Assembly: GCA_026398255.1 (NCBI GenBank)
Contig: JAPLTG010000010.1
Span: 1-64,000, forward strand
Length of the DNA stretch: 64,000 nucleotides
From: Verrucomicrobiota bacterium
Lineage (GTDB): Bacteria > Verrucomicrobiota > Verrucomicrobiia > Chthoniobacterales > Terrimicrobiaceae
Reading direction: 5' to 3'
Shown in pieces: positions 35,997 through 45,866 of the stretch; the first letter of the stretch is position 1, and every line of letters starts with the position of its first letter. A program made the position numbers and the translations under genes. Below the pieces are notes generated by a model that searched no databases, was not told where the DNA came from, and was given only the letters and a program-made list of their open reading frames with translations.

Positions 35997-36998
35997 ATGA
36001 ATCCCAAACCGAAAATGAATTTCCGCACCTTTTCCACCTCAGACCGGCAAGTATCCGAAATTGGCTTGGGCTGCTGGCAGTTGGGCGGTGCGGACTGGGG
36101 CGCTATCGATGACGGAAAGGCATTTGAAATTCTTGCGACTGCGATGGATTCTGGAATCACTTTTTTCGACACGGCTGATGTCTATGGTGCCGGGCGCAGT
36201 GAGGAGTTGATCGGACGCTTTCTGAAGCAGAATCCGAGCGAGGTCTTTGTGGCAACCAAACTTGGTCGCACGGCCGAACTTTTCCCAAATGGATACACCG
36301 AGGCCGCCATGCGAAATGCTACGGAAAACTCTCTGCGGCGTCTGGGCGTGGAGGCGCTTGATTTAACCCAGCTGCATTGCATTCCAACCGCCGTGATTCG
36401 TCGCGGCGAGGTGTTTGACTGGCTGCGGCGCTTGCAGAAGGAGGGGAAAATCCAGCGCTTTGGTGCCAGCGTGGAATCTGATGAGGAGGCTTTGATCTGC
36501 CTACAACATGAGGGGCTCGCTTCTTTGCAATTCATCTTCAATGTATTGCGACAGAAGCCTGCATTCCATGTGCTGGAGGAGGCGAGAAAGCGCGGCGTGG
36601 CAATAATTGTTCGCTTGCCCTTGGCCAGTGGCGTTCTCTCCGGAAAAATGACACTGACGACCCAATTTCCTGAAAAGGATCACCGCAACTACAACCGGGA
36701 TGGTGCAGCATTTAATGTGGGCGAAACCTTTGCCGGAATTCCTTATGACAAAGCGGTGAAGCTGTGTGACGAACTCAAGGCCTATCTTCCGCCGGGGTTG
36801 ACATTGGCTCAAATGGCCCAGCGGTGGATTTTGGATCACCCAGCGGTGACGACCGTGATCACCGGCGCGAGCAAGCAGACTCAAGTCCTAGAGAATGCCG
36901 ATGTATCCGCTCTGACTCCGCTCTCGCCTCAATTGCATCAACGGCTGCGGCATTTTTATGACGAATCTGTCGCCCATCATATCCGAGGTGCTTATTGA
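35997..36998 (+). CDS. Aldo/keto reductase, 333 aa
   Basis: NADPH-dependent oxidoreductase with a TIM barrel. VSEIGLGCWQLGG opens the barrel, FFDTADVYGAGRSEELIG carries the catalytic Asp and Tyr, VATKLGR the catalytic Lys, and the tetrad His lies in LTQLHCIP. The C-terminal NADP site reads VTTVITGASKQTQVLENA. Length is typical. The ATG at 35997 is used; one at 36015 is also possible. Substrate unknown. Confidence 0.92.
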   Translation: MNPKPKMNFRTFSTSDRQVSEIGLGCWQLGGADWGAIDDGKAFEILATAMDSGITFFDTADVYGAGRSEELIGRFLKQNPSEVFVATKLGRTAELFPNGYTEAAMRNATENSLRRLGVEALDLTQLHCIPTAVIRRGEVFDWLRRLQKEGKIQRFGASVESDEEALICLQHEGLASLQFIFNVLRQKPAFHVLEEARKRGVAIIVRLPLASGVLSGKMTLTTQFPEKDHRNYNRDGAAFNVGETFAGIPYDKAVKLCDELKAYLPPGLTLAQMAQRWILDHPAVTTVITGASKQTQVLENADVSALTPLSPQLHQRLRHFYDESVAHHIRGAY

Positions 36999-37419
36999 AC
37001 AAGCGGAAATGGGTCAGTCACGCGTATCATCGCTTTTTCGAAATCGCGTGGAGTGTCTTTCACGGTGGAGGTGTCCGACCTTCTACTTCGCCCAGCGCCT
37101 CAGCGGGAGATTTTTTCAGATGTGCGAAATCAACGGCCCTTCTCTCCGACCCGGAGGTCTACAAGCCGGTGGGGCGCCTGAAGTTTGGGCCGACACAACC
37201 GAGCCACTGGGTCGTGGCGAGAAAGCACATCGCAGATGGCCCGAGGGCACAGCGAGCAGGGCGAGAGCAAGGCAAAGGTCAGCCCGCCATGATTTTCGCT
37301 TTTGGGTTTTGTCCTTCGTGCCTTTGCGGCTTCGTGTGAGAATTGCTTTCCTGAGACGGCGCATTCGCGCCTGAGTCTTGGGCGCTGACGGAGCATTGCC
37401 CTCCAGGGATTCGCGGGGC
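36999..37419. other. Intergenic region with repeat-family fragments, no gene seen
   Basis: Lies between convergent genes. 37169-37198 (ggcgcctgaagtttgggccg...) and 37354-37382 (gacggcgcattcgcgcctgagtcttggg) belong to the block C family seen at 5231 and 6353. The stretch ccttcgtgcctttgcggcttcgtgtgag (37315-37340) resembles block B. Short frames here have no protein character. Confidence 0.6.
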
Positions 37420-39114
37420 TCAGGCGCGGAAAATGGCGCCGAGTTTTTTGCCGAGGATGAGGCTGGCACCGAGGATGGTGATGGCCAGAAAGGCCATCGC
37501 CCACACACCCAGTGCGCTGGCGACGAAGCGGCCTTCGCCGAGGAGTTGGTAGAGTTCGTAAATGGCCTTTGTGATCGGGAAGTCCTGCTGTTTCTGGGCC
37601 AAGATCAACGAGTCGCTCACCTCCAGCATGGCGAAGGAAAACGCCAGCAGTCCGCCCGCGAGGAGGTTAGCCGCGATGAGCGGGATGGTGATCTTGCGGA
37701 GCGTGCGCAGCGGCGGGCAGCCGAGGTTTTGGGCAGCCTCCTCGAGCGTGACGCTGGTTTGCTGGAAACCCGCTGCGGCGGAGCGGACGACATACGGCAG
37801 GCGCCGCACCGAATAGGCGATCACCAGAATGACTAAGGGATCGACCGCCGGGTTCAGGAATTCAAAAAACTTCCCCTCCTGGGTCATCGCGAGATAACCG
37901 AAGGCCAGCACTAAGCCCGGAACGGCGAGCGGCATCATGGCCAGCGCGTCGAGGATTTGGCGGCCGGCAAGGCCGGTGCGGACCACCACATAGGCGATTG
38001 CCACGCCGAGGACGACATCCAGCAAAGTCGCGAGGCCCGCGTATTTGAGGCTGTTTTGGATCGAGGGAAGTGTGAGGTTGTGGCCGAGCGCGGCTTCGAA
38101 ATGCGAGAGCGTCCAACCGCTCGGGAGGATGGTCTGATACCACTCACTGGAAAACGCCACGAGCACCACGCCGAGGTGGGGTAGGACCGCAAGCAGGGTC
38201 ACCGCGCTGAAGGTCAGCGAGCAAAACCAGCGAACCGCCAAGCCCGGATCGCGCGGTCCGCCCTGGCTGGTCGCCTTCGCCATCATCGCGTGGGAGGACC
38301 GGCCGAGCGTGAGCTTGCTGACGGCATAGAGCAGAACCGTCGCGGCGAGCATTACGACCACGAGCGCGAAGGGAAACGGATTCCCGCCGATGTCCTTAAT
38401 TCCATGAAAAATCTGGACGGAGGCCACGCGCGTGAAATCGAACATCAGCGGCACGCCGAGTTCCGTGAACGACCAGATGAAAACAATCGTCCCGCCCGCA
38501 AAAACGCCGGGCATGATGAGCGGGAGCGTGATTTTGCGGAACTTCCGGAAGCCCGTGCATCCGAGGTTTTCGGCCGCTTCCTCCATCGCGGGGTCCACAT
38601 TCGCCAGCGCGGCGAGGACATTCAGGTAGAGGATCGGGTAGAGATTCAGCGCGATGAGCGCCACCACACCCCAAATCCTGCCCTCGCCCAGCCAATCGAT
38701 CGGCGCTTGGGGATTCAACAATCCCAAGTCAGCCAACAAGGCATTCAACGCGCCTTGCTGCCCGAGGATTTGCTTTACCCCGATCGCGCCCACAAACGGC
38801 GGCATGATCATCGGAACCAAGACCAGAGCGCCCAGGAGCGTCTTGCCGGGAAAAACAAAGCGGTCACTCATCCAAGCGAGCGGCATCGCGATCAGGCAGG
38901 CGAGCAGAGTGCTGAAAACCCCGATGCGGAATGAATTCCAGAGTCCCTCGAGATACAGTGGATTCCGGAAAACCTCGGCGATGTAGTCGAGCGTGAACCG
39001 CCCATCGGCTCCCACAAAGGCTCCCCGCACGGTCTCCGCGATCGGCCACAGGAAGAACAGGGTGAAAAAAACAGCGGTCAGGGCGAAGACGACTTTAGCA
39101 AATTGGTTGGACAT
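37420..39114 (-). CDS. ABC transporter permease (Fbp/iron(III)-type, fused double TMD), 564 aa
   Basis: Inner-membrane channel of an Fbp-type importer. Two homologous six-helix halves lie in one chain, each with the cytoplasmic EAA loop: EEAAENLGCTGFRKFRKITL (first) and EEAAQNLGCPPLRTLRKITI (second). The ATG overlaps the binding-protein stop as TAATG. Gene order permease - binding protein - ATPase (3' to 5') forms one operon transcribed leftward. Related systems carry ferric iron, thiamine, spermidine or 2-aminoethylphosphonate, so the substrate is uncertain. Confidence 0.92.
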   Translation of the reverse strand: MSNQFAKVVFALTAVFFTLFFLWPIAETVRGAFVGADGRFTLDYIAEVFRNPLYLEGLWNSFRIGVFSTLLACLIAMPLAWMSDRFVFPGKTLLGALVLVPMIMPPFVGAIGVKQILGQQGALNALLADLGLLNPQAPIDWLGEGRIWGVVALIALNLYPILYLNVLAALANVDPAMEEAAENLGCTGFRKFRKITLPLIMPGVFAGGTIVFIWSFTELGVPLMFDFTRVASVQIFHGIKDIGGNPFPFALVVVMLAATVLLYAVSKLTLGRSSHAMMAKATSQGGPRDPGLAVRWFCSLTFSAVTLLAVLPHLGVVLVAFSSEWYQTILPSGWTLSHFEAALGHNLTLPSIQNSLKYAGLATLLDVVLGVAIAYVVVRTGLAGRQILDALAMMPLAVPGLVLAFGYLAMTQEGKFFEFLNPAVDPLVILVIAYSVRRLPYVVRSAAAGFQQTSVTLEEAAQNLGCPPLRTLRKITIPLIAANLLAGGLLAFSFAMLEVSDSLILAQKQQDFPITKAIYELYQLLGEGRFVASALGVWAMAFLAITILGASLILGKKLGAIFRA

Positions 39115-40733
39115 TATTTCCCCTCCTTGGCGAGTTGCGCGGCTTCTTTGTATTGGGCGCGGAACTTGTCCGAGAGCTCCTTCGCAAGCCGGACCTCCTC
39201 GATACGGTTTTTCGAGTCCAACGCCTTTTTCAAGGTAGTCCTCGCCGTTTCATAATTCACGGCGTCGAGGTTCGTGAAGGCGCGGTAGGCCTCGCGTGGA
39301 AACTCGGCCGCGACCAGCGCCTGCCACGCCTCGGTTTGCTCCTTGTGGAGATCGAGGCACGCCACGCGGATGATGAACGACATCACACGAAACAACGGGG
39401 CGGTCCACTTCGGGTGATAGGTAAAAAGTTTCGCTTCCTCGTAGGGCTGGACCTCGGGATCGGATCGGTAGGCGGCAAATTCCGGCGCGTAGAGTTCCTT
39501 GCGGATTGGAAGTCGGCGGAGGGCGTATTTCTCAGGGCCGCCGGGGGTTCCGACCTTGAAGTTCCAGAGTTTTTGACCCTCCAACGACAGGACAAACGCC
39601 AGAAATTCCTCGGCCGCCGCGCGGTTCGGCGCGCCGCGCAGGATGCCGATGGGATCGACGCCGACCGATGAACCGCCGGCGGGAGTGAAGTATTGGAGGC
39701 GCGAGGGCTTGTCGCCCACCTGAACGGCCTCGCTCTGGAAGCGACCGTAGAAATCGATGCACATCCCGATTGCGGCGTCGCCAAGCGAGACATCGAGCGG
39801 GATTTTCGAGGCGGCGTCGGTGAAATACCGCGCATTCGCCGAGGCGGCTTGGATGATTTGCAAGCCACGCGTCCAGCCTCTCGCCAAAACCTCGTCGCCC
39901 TCACTCCCTGCCCCCTGAACGAGTTCCTGCATCTGCTGCTGGATGACCATTTCAAAGGCCTTCGCGGCCGAACCGCTCTTGGTGGGATCGGCCAGCGCGA
40001 CCTGCCGGAAGAAAACCGGATTGGTCAAATCCTCCCAACTCGCCGGCAACTCCTCGAAGCCCAGGCGGCGGAGCGAGTCGGAGTTATAGCAAATCCCGAA
40101 CGACGAGAGGCAGGCCCCGATCCAGCGTGCTTGGGCATCGTAGAAAACTTCGCCTGACACGGTTTGCGGGATCGAATCCTCCATGAACCAAGCAGGGTGA
40201 TTGCGAATGACATCGGAGGGAACAAGACGCCCGGCCACGCTTTGGATTTCGAAATCATAGGCGCCGCCGCCGAAAAACACATCGATCCCAATTCCCGTCT
40301 CCGACTCGAGGAAAAACCGGCGCGCGGCCTGCTCCGGGGAGTCTTTGGTGGGGTCCTCGTTTAAGACCACCTTCGAGCTGTCGAAGGCCGCCGCCACTTG
40401 CGAGTCCCAGCGGCGTCCGCTCTTTTTCCAGACATTCTCGAAAGAGGCCAAATACTCGCCGGCGAGATACCGCGCGATCTCGCTGGTGCCACCCGGCGTG
40501 CGCCAGTCGAGCCGGATCGAGCGACCGGTCTTCTCTTTATAATGCCGCATGAAGGCGACCGTGAACTCATGCCGCACGGCTTCGTTGTGAGGCGAGACGA
40601 GGACGAGAGTTTCGTCAGCACGCGCCAGCAAATCCTCCTTCGGCTTCAGCAAGAACGGCACGGCAACGATTAAAAACATCGCCGCCACCACGGCGAAAAT
40701 CCGGAGGCTGATGGGGCCGTCCTTGGGTGTCAT
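39114..40733 (-). CDS. ABC transporter substrate-binding protein (Fbp-type), 539 aa
   Basis: A hydrophobic N-terminal segment (~11-29) without a lipobox acts as signal or anchor. The mature part has extracellular-binding-protein features: LVLVSPHNEAVRHEFTVAF, IDVFFGGGAYDF, FGICYNSDSLRRLGFEELP and PVFFRQVALADPTKSGS. At 539 residues it is longer than the usual ~340. The extra ~140 C-terminal residues (SFIIRVACLDLHKEQTEAWQ and the charged tail SKNRIEEVRLAKEL) are family-specific and partly coiled. It overlaps the permease start by one base and starts 7 bp after the ATPase stop. Confidence 0.88.
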   Translation of the reverse strand: MTPKDGPISLRIFAVVAAMFLIVAVPFLLKPKEDLLARADETLVLVSPHNEAVRHEFTVAFMRHYKEKTGRSIRLDWRTPGGTSEIARYLAGEYLASFENVWKKSGRRWDSQVAAAFDSSKVVLNEDPTKDSPEQAARRFFLESETGIGIDVFFGGGAYDFEIQSVAGRLVPSDVIRNHPAWFMEDSIPQTVSGEVFYDAQARWIGACLSSFGICYNSDSLRRLGFEELPASWEDLTNPVFFRQVALADPTKSGSAAKAFEMVIQQQMQELVQGAGSEGDEVLARGWTRGLQIIQAASANARYFTDAASKIPLDVSLGDAAIGMCIDFYGRFQSEAVQVGDKPSRLQYFTPAGGSSVGVDPIGILRGAPNRAAAEEFLAFVLSLEGQKLWNFKVGTPGGPEKYALRRLPIRKELYAPEFAAYRSDPEVQPYEEAKLFTYHPKWTAPLFRVMSFIIRVACLDLHKEQTEAWQALVAAEFPREAYRAFTNLDAVNYETARTTLKKALDSKNRIEEVRLAKELSDKFRAQYKEAAQLAKEGK

Positions 40734-40740
40734 CGCGGGG

Positions 40741-41811
40741 TTAGGGTTTCAACACCACGACATCGTCCCGGTTCGCCGAAGCGAAGAGGCGATGTCCCCT
40801 CGCCCGTGCGGAGAGGTGGGGGTTCATTTCGACGATCTTGAGCTCGATCGCCCCGGCGCGGAATCTGTATTGGGCGAGCTCGCCGAGGTAGATGGAATCC
40901 AAAATCTCCCCATCGATGGAATTCGACGCCGCCCGCGAGCCAGCGAGAATCCAACTCTCCGGGCGAACAGACAGCACAGCCGCCTCGCCGGGTTCGGGTT
41001 TCCAATTCGGGTCCGCGAAAACCCCCTCAAAAACGCCCGACTCGGTTTCCACAAAACCCGCCGCGCCCTCGCGCGAGCGGACTTTGCCTTGGATGAAATT
41101 CGTCTCGCCGATGAAATCCGCCACCACGGGCGAGAGCGGACGCCGATAGACCTGCTCGGGCGTTCCGACCTGCGCGATGCGGCCGCCATCGAGGATCGCC
41201 ATGCGGTCGGAGATCGAGAGCGCCTCCTTTTGGTCATGCGTCACATAAATCGCCGTGAGGCCGGAGTCTTTGCAGACGCGGCGGATTTCGTTGCGCATCT
41301 CGAGGCGGAGCTTGGCGTCGAGATTCGAGAGCGGCTCATCGAGCAGGAGGCATCGGGGTCTGATCACCAGAGCGCGCGCCAGGGCCACACGCTGTTGCTG
41401 GCCGCCGGAGAGTTGGGCGATCTTGCGGTCGGCGTAGCTCTCCATCTGCACCGACTCCAACGCGGCCGCGACTTGTTTTTTCACCTCCGCCGCAGGCATG
41501 CGCCGCTCCTCGAGGCCGAACGCCACATTTTTCGCGACAGTCATGTGCGGCCACAGCGCGTAGCTCTGAAACATCATTCCCGTGTTGCGCTTGTGCGGCG
41601 GGACAAGCGTCACATCATCGTCGCCGAAGAGAATTTTTCCCGAGTCCGGCATGTAAAAACCGGCGATGTGGCGGAGCAGGGTCGTCTTGCCGCAACCACT
41701 CGGCCCCAGCAGGAAAAACAATTCGCCCTTTTCGATGCGGAGCGTGATGCCGGCGAGCGCGGTGACTTCGCCGAATTTTTTGTGCAGACCCTCGATGGTA
41801 ATGGGAATCAT
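40741..41811 (-). CDS. ABC transporter ATP-binding protein (FbpC/PotA-type), 356 aa
   Basis: Walker A LLGPSGCGKTTLL, signature LSGGQQQRVALARAL, Walker B CLLLDEPLSNLD, H-loop YVTHDQKEA. A C-terminal TOBE-like regulatory domain follows residue ~240. MIPITIEGLHKKFGEVTALAG fits the family start at 41811; the frame is open further upstream without family character. First gene of the importer operon; divergent from the SpmA-SpmB gene with a 136-bp gap. Confidence 0.93.
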   Translation of the reverse strand: MIPITIEGLHKKFGEVTALAGITLRIEKGELFFLLGPSGCGKTTLLRHIAGFYMPDSGKILFGDDDVTLVPPHKRNTGMMFQSYALWPHMTVAKNVAFGLEERRMPAAEVKKQVAAALESVQMESYADRKIAQLSGGQQQRVALARALVIRPRCLLLDEPLSNLDAKLRLEMRNEIRRVCKDSGLTAIYVTHDQKEALSISDRMAILDGGRIAQVGTPEQVYRRPLSPVVADFIGETNFIQGKVRSREGAAGFVETESGVFEGVFADPNWKPEPGEAAVLSVRPESWILAGSRAASNSIDGEILDSIYLGELAQYRFRAGAIELKIVEMNPHLSARARGHRLFASANRDDVVVLKP

Positions 41812-41947
41812 GGGTGCGAAAGGTTGTCCGCTCCCTACCCTTCGGCGCGGCATTCGGCAATCCCCATCGTGTCACTTTTTCCAATACTCTGCCGCGCCCC
41901 GGGATTTCGCCTTTCCGCCGGTGGGAGGTTTCGGGCAATTTCCGCAC

Positions 41948-43243
41948 ATGCTGAATTACATCTGGCTCGGTCTGGTCGTCCTTGCGGTGCTCCTCGGCGG
42001 CTTCAATGGACAACTCCAAGCCGTCACCAACGCCGCCTTCGAAGCCTGCAAAACGGCCGTAATGACCATCGCCCTCCCGCTCGCCGGTGTGATGGCGCTC
42101 TGGCTTGGCCTGATGAAACTCGCCGAGGCCTCCGGGTTGGTGAACATCCTCGCCCGCGCCTTGCGTCCTGTGCTGCGCTGGCTTTTTCCGGATGTGCCTC
42201 CGAACCACCCCGCGATGGGATCGATGGTCATGAACATGGCCGCAAATATGCTCGGCCTCAGCAACGCCGCCACGCCGCTCGGCCTCCGCGCCATGCAGGA
42301 TCTGGAAAAACTCAACCCCCGCCCGGGCACGGCCTCGAACGCGATGTGCACCTTTCTCGCGATCAACACCTCCTCGATCCAACTCATCCCCGCGACCACC
42401 GTGGCCATCCTTGCCGCCGCCGGATCGAAAAATCCGACCGTCATCATCGGCACGGCGTTTTTCGCGACTTGCTGCTCGACCATCGCCGGCCTCATCGCTG
42501 TGAAAACGCTCGAGCGCCTGCCCTTTTATGCCCTGCCCCCAGCTGAAAAATCCCCCGAGTCCCTCGCCGCCGACTCCGAGGATTTGCCTGCCCAAAACCT
42601 CGCGAAGCCTGCGTGGTGGGGATCGCTCCTTTTGCTCGCTTTCTCCGCGTGTTTCCTTTGGTTCGGCTGGCAATTCCTCCAAACTTCCGAAGCCCCCGCC
42701 AACCCGCTCGCTGCCGTGGTCGAGGCGGTTTCGTATCTGGCGATTCCCTTTCTCGTCGCCTTCTTCCCGCTCTACGCCGCGCTGTGCCGGGTGAAGGTCT
42801 ACGAGGAATTCGTCGAGGGTGCGAAGGAGGGCTTCCAGGTTTCCATCCGGATCATCCCCTACCTCGTCGCCATCATCGCCGCGGTGGCGATGTTCCGCGC
42901 GGCCGGGGGCATCGACATGGTCTCACGCGCCATCGGGCCATTCCTCGCGGCGATCCATTTTCCCACCGAACTCCTCCCGCTCGTCCTAATGCGTCCTCTC
43001 AGCGGCAGCGGGGCGAACGGCATCTTCGCCGAACTCGTGCAAAGCCAAGGTCCCGACAGCCTGCTCGCACGCATGGGCGCCTCGATCATGGGCAGCACGG
43101 AGACGACATTCTATGTCATTGCCGTCTATTTCGGCTCGGTCGCCATCCGCCGCACCCGCCACGCCGTGCCCGCTGGTCTGGTCGCCGACCTCGCCGGCGT
43201 CACCGCTTCGGTGATCATCTGCAATCTTGTTTTTGGAAAATAA
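41948..43243 (+). CDS. SpmA-SpmB fusion membrane protein (nucleoside-recognition/Gate domains), 431 aa
   Basis: Two Gate-type membrane domains in one chain. The first half (MLNYIWLGLVVLAVLLGGFNG, then GLSNAATPLGLRAMQDLEKL and AINTSSIQLIP) matches SpmA; the second (FVEGAKEGFQVSIRIIPYLV, then MRPLSGSGANGIF and GSTETTFYVIAVYFGSV) matches SpmB. In Bacillus the pair acts in spore core dehydration, but homologues, often fused, are common in non-spore-formers and their role is unknown. No sporulation genes are nearby. The ATG at 41948 is chosen; the open frame upstream is antisense to the ATPase gene. Confidence 0.88.
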   Translation: MLNYIWLGLVVLAVLLGGFNGQLQAVTNAAFEACKTAVMTIALPLAGVMALWLGLMKLAEASGLVNILARALRPVLRWLFPDVPPNHPAMGSMVMNMAANMLGLSNAATPLGLRAMQDLEKLNPRPGTASNAMCTFLAINTSSIQLIPATTVAILAAAGSKNPTVIIGTAFFATCCSTIAGLIAVKTLERLPFYALPPAEKSPESLAADSEDLPAQNLAKPAWWGSLLLLAFSACFLWFGWQFLQTSEAPANPLAAVVEAVSYLAIPFLVAFFPLYAALCRVKVYEEFVEGAKEGFQVSIRIIPYLVAIIAAVAMFRAAGGIDMVSRAIGPFLAAIHFPTELLPLVLMRPLSGSGANGIFAELVQSQGPDSLLARMGASIMGSTETTFYVIAVYFGSVAIRRTRHAVPAGLVADLAGVTASVIICNLVFGK

Positions 43244-43270
43244 ATCTTTCATCAAATCGAACTCCAACCC

Positions 43271-44512
43271 ATGAAAACCACCCTCCGTCTCCTCCTGCCG
43301 ATCCTGGCACTTGCGCCAACCATCCACGCCTCCGACACCGCGCCCACATTCGGTGACGATTTGGCATTCCTCAAAAAAAACACCGGCATCCTCGTGCTGG
43401 AAGTCCCTGGCACCGGCGCGCGCGTGGCCGTGGCTCCCGCCTGGCAGGGGCGTGTGATGACCTCCACCAGCGGCGGAGATTCCGGCGCGAGCTTGGGGTG
43501 GATCCACCGCAAGAATATCGCGAAAGGCATCAAGCCCGAGGCCGAGCGTAAGGGCGATGCGAAGCACATCCACATTTTCGGTGGTGAGGAGAGGTTTTGG
43601 CTTGGACCCGAGGGCGGCCAGTATGCCCTGTTCTTCCCGCCCGCTCCGGCCACCTATGAATTCAAAAACTGGAAAACTCCGGCGCTCCTCGACACCGAAC
43701 CCTTCGATGTCGTGTCGGCCGATTCCCGCAAGATCAAGTTTTCGAAGGACGCCGAAATTCCGAACCGCGCCGGGACGAAATTGAAAATGCACATCGACCG
43801 CACGGTCGAAATCCTCCCTGCGAAGTCCGTCGAAAAAATCCTCGGCACAAAAATCCCCGAGGGCGTTTCCCTCGTCGCCTACCGCACAAAAAATTCCGTC
43901 ACCAATAAATCCGCCGAGGCTTGGACGAAAGACAAGGGCCTTATCTCCATTTGGCTCCTGGGAATGTTCAAACACGGCCCAAATGTCACCGTCGTCGCCC
44001 CGCTCAAGCCCGGCGCGGGACCGGCTGTGAACACCGACTATTTTGGCGCTGTCGGGAAGGACCGGCTCGTCACCACCGACAAGGCTGTCTTTTTCAAAGC
44101 CGATGGAGACTACCGCTCGAAAATTGGTATTCCTCCGGGACGCACCACCGGCATTGCCGCCGGCTACGATCCCGATCGCGGCATCCTCACCGTCGTGCGC
44201 ACTGTCCCGCCCGCCAAGGCCTCCTCGATGCCCTATGTGCGTTCCCAGTGGATGGACCACAAGGACCCCTACGCCGGCGACTTGATCAATGTCTACAACG
44301 ACGGCCCCTCCGCTCCCGGCAAAGCGGCCCTCGGGCCATTCTACGAACTCGAAACCTCCTCGCCCGCCAAGCCCCTCGCCCCCGGAAAAAAGCTTAACCA
44401 CACACAGGAGACAATGCACTTCCGTGGCACGCCGGCACAACTCGATCCCCTCGCACAAAAGTTGCTCGGCGTTTCGCTCAAGGAAATCCAATCCGTCTTT
44501 GCCAAACCCTGA
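43271..44512 (+). CDS. Secreted protein, DUF6786-like, 413 aa
   Basis: Signal peptide MKTTLRLLLPILALAPTIHAS. The mature protein is beta-rich: ILVLEVPGTGARVAVAPAWQ, GWIHRKNIAKG, FGGEERFWLGPEGGQY, then ISIWLLGMFKHGPNVTVVAP and a C-terminal LETSSPAKPLAPGKKLNHTQ. This resembles galactose-mutarotase-like proteins of the DUF6786 type, whose members keep a GGEDRFWLGPEGGQ motif. A carbohydrate role is likely by fold, but no catalytic residues are proven. It starts 28 bp after the SpmA-SpmB gene. Confidence 0.7.
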   Translation: MKTTLRLLLPILALAPTIHASDTAPTFGDDLAFLKKNTGILVLEVPGTGARVAVAPAWQGRVMTSTSGGDSGASLGWIHRKNIAKGIKPEAERKGDAKHIHIFGGEERFWLGPEGGQYALFFPPAPATYEFKNWKTPALLDTEPFDVVSADSRKIKFSKDAEIPNRAGTKLKMHIDRTVEILPAKSVEKILGTKIPEGVSLVAYRTKNSVTNKSAEAWTKDKGLISIWLLGMFKHGPNVTVVAPLKPGAGPAVNTDYFGAVGKDRLVTTDKAVFFKADGDYRSKIGIPPGRTTGIAAGYDPDRGILTVVRTVPPAKASSMPYVRSQWMDHKDPYAGDLINVYNDGPSAPGKAALGPFYELETSSPAKPLAPGKKLNHTQETMHFRGTPAQLDPLAQKLLGVSLKEIQSVFAKP

Positions 44513-44553
44513 ACCCAAATCCTCCCCCGCAGGATTGCAGTCGGGAAAGGTGA

Positions 44554-45609
44554 ATGGATAGTGTGCCGTTCATGTCCGAGTCCGTAGTGAAATCCACTGA
44601 AGCCGAACCGATCGATGCGGCATTCGAAATCTCGCTGCGCCCGCCGCTTTTCGAGGAATTCGCCGGACAGGATAAAACCGTCGAGCGCCTGCGCGTCATG
44701 GTCGATGCCGCCAAGGCCCGCAACGACACACTCCAGCACATCCTCCTCAGCGGCCCGCCGGGACTCGGCAAAACCACGCTCGCCTACATCATTGGCAACG
44801 CCATGGGCGCCGAGGTCCGCACGACCAGCGGCCCCATGATTGAAAAGGCCGGCGACCTCGCGGGCCTCCTCACGAATATCGAACGCGGCGGCGTGCTTTT
44901 CATCGACGAAATCCACCGCCTCGCCCCCGCCATCGAGGAATACCTCTACCCGGCGATGGAGGACTTCAAACTCGACATCGTCATCGACCAAGGCCCCAGC
45001 GCCCGCACCGTGCGTCTCAATCTCGCGCCATTCACCCTCATCGGCGCCACGACCCGCTCCGGCATGATCAGCGACCCTCTTCGCTCGCGCTTCGGCATGA
45101 ACTGCCGCCTCGACTACTACACGCCCGAGGTTTTGGCCTCGATCGTCTCCCGCAGCGCCGGACTGCTTGGCAGCGCGCTCGGGCCCGGCGCCGACCTCGA
45201 AGTCGCCCGCCGCGCGCGAGGAACTCCCCGCATCGCCAACAACCTCCTGCGCTGGGTGCGCGACTATGCCCTCGTCCGAGCCGGCGGAAAAATCACCGCC
45301 CAAACCGCCGCCGATGCTCTCACCATGCTCGACATTGATGCCGATGGTTTCGACGAAATGGACAAGCGAATCCTCGAAGCGATCATCGGACTTTTCGATG
45401 GAGGCCCCGTCGGCGTGAACAGCCTCGCCGTCGCCATCGGCGAGGAATCCGGCACGATCGAAGAAGTCCACGAGCCGTATTTGATCATGCAAGGCTACAT
45501 CAAACGCACCGCCCAAGGCCGCGTCGCCATGCCGAAGGCCTACCGAAAAATCGGCCTCGAAGCCCCGAAAAAAGCAACCCCCGGCCAGCCCGAGCTTTTC
45601 GGGGAATAG
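44554..45609 (+). CDS. ruvB: Holliday junction branch-migration ATPase RuvB, 351 aa
   Basis: Walker [14 protein letters not shown], Walker [16 protein letters not shown], sensor-type [19 protein letters not shown] and the C-terminal winged helix ([20 protein letters not shown]). [13 protein letters not shown] is the standard entry to the AAA domain. Starts at 44554 or at the ATG at 44572. ruvA and ruvC are not in the window. Confidence 0.96.
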   Translation: MDSVPFMSESVVKSTEAEPIDAAFEISLRPPLFEEFAGQDKTVERLRVMVDAAKARNDTLQHILLSGPPGLGKTTLAYIIGNAMGAEVRTTSGPMIEKAGDLAGLLTNIERGGVLFIDEIHRLAPAIEEYLYPAMEDFKLDIVIDQGPSARTVRLNLAPFTLIGATTRSGMISDPLRSRFGMNCRLDYYTPEVLASIVSRSAGLLGSALGPGADLEVARRARGTPRIANNLLRWVRDYALVRAGGKITAQTAADALTMLDIDADGFDEMDKRILEAIIGLFDGGPVGVNSLAVAIGEESGTIEEVHEPYLIMQGYIKRTAQGRVAMPKAYRKIGLEAPKKATPGQPELFGE

Positions 45610-45668
45610 GAAATACACCTGCACATTTCCGGGAAAGTTTAACCCCAGAGAATCGGGAGGGAATAAAC

Positions 45669-45743
45669 TGGCAGCGCCTACGGGATTCGAACCCGTGCAC
45701 CAGCCTTGAGAGGGCTGTGTCCTAACCCCTAGACGAAGGCGCC
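45669..45743 (-). tRNA. tRNA-Glu (anticodon CTC)
   Basis: 75-nt cloverleaf on the minus strand with encoded CCA: acceptor GGCGCCT/AGGCGCT (one G-U pair), anticodon stem CAGCC/GGCTG with loop CTCTCAA (CTC at 34-36), T arm ACGGG-TTCGAAT-CCCGT. It reads GAG. It lies between ruvB and the ABC operon. Confidence 0.96.
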
Positions 45744-45866
45744 GTATGCGGGGGAAGCTAGTGGCGGAGCTTGATTTTGCAAGAGAAAGTCTGGAACAGA
45801 GAAAGTGTGGCGCGGGAGTGTTTTTCTTCCAACCCGGAGGACACGGGCGTTAAGGTTGGCGGCTTC

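Noticed and set aside
36958-37374. Two overlapping plus-strand frames after the aldo/keto reductase
   Set aside because: They run through repeat-family fragments and their translations are Arg/Gly/Pro-rich without motifs.
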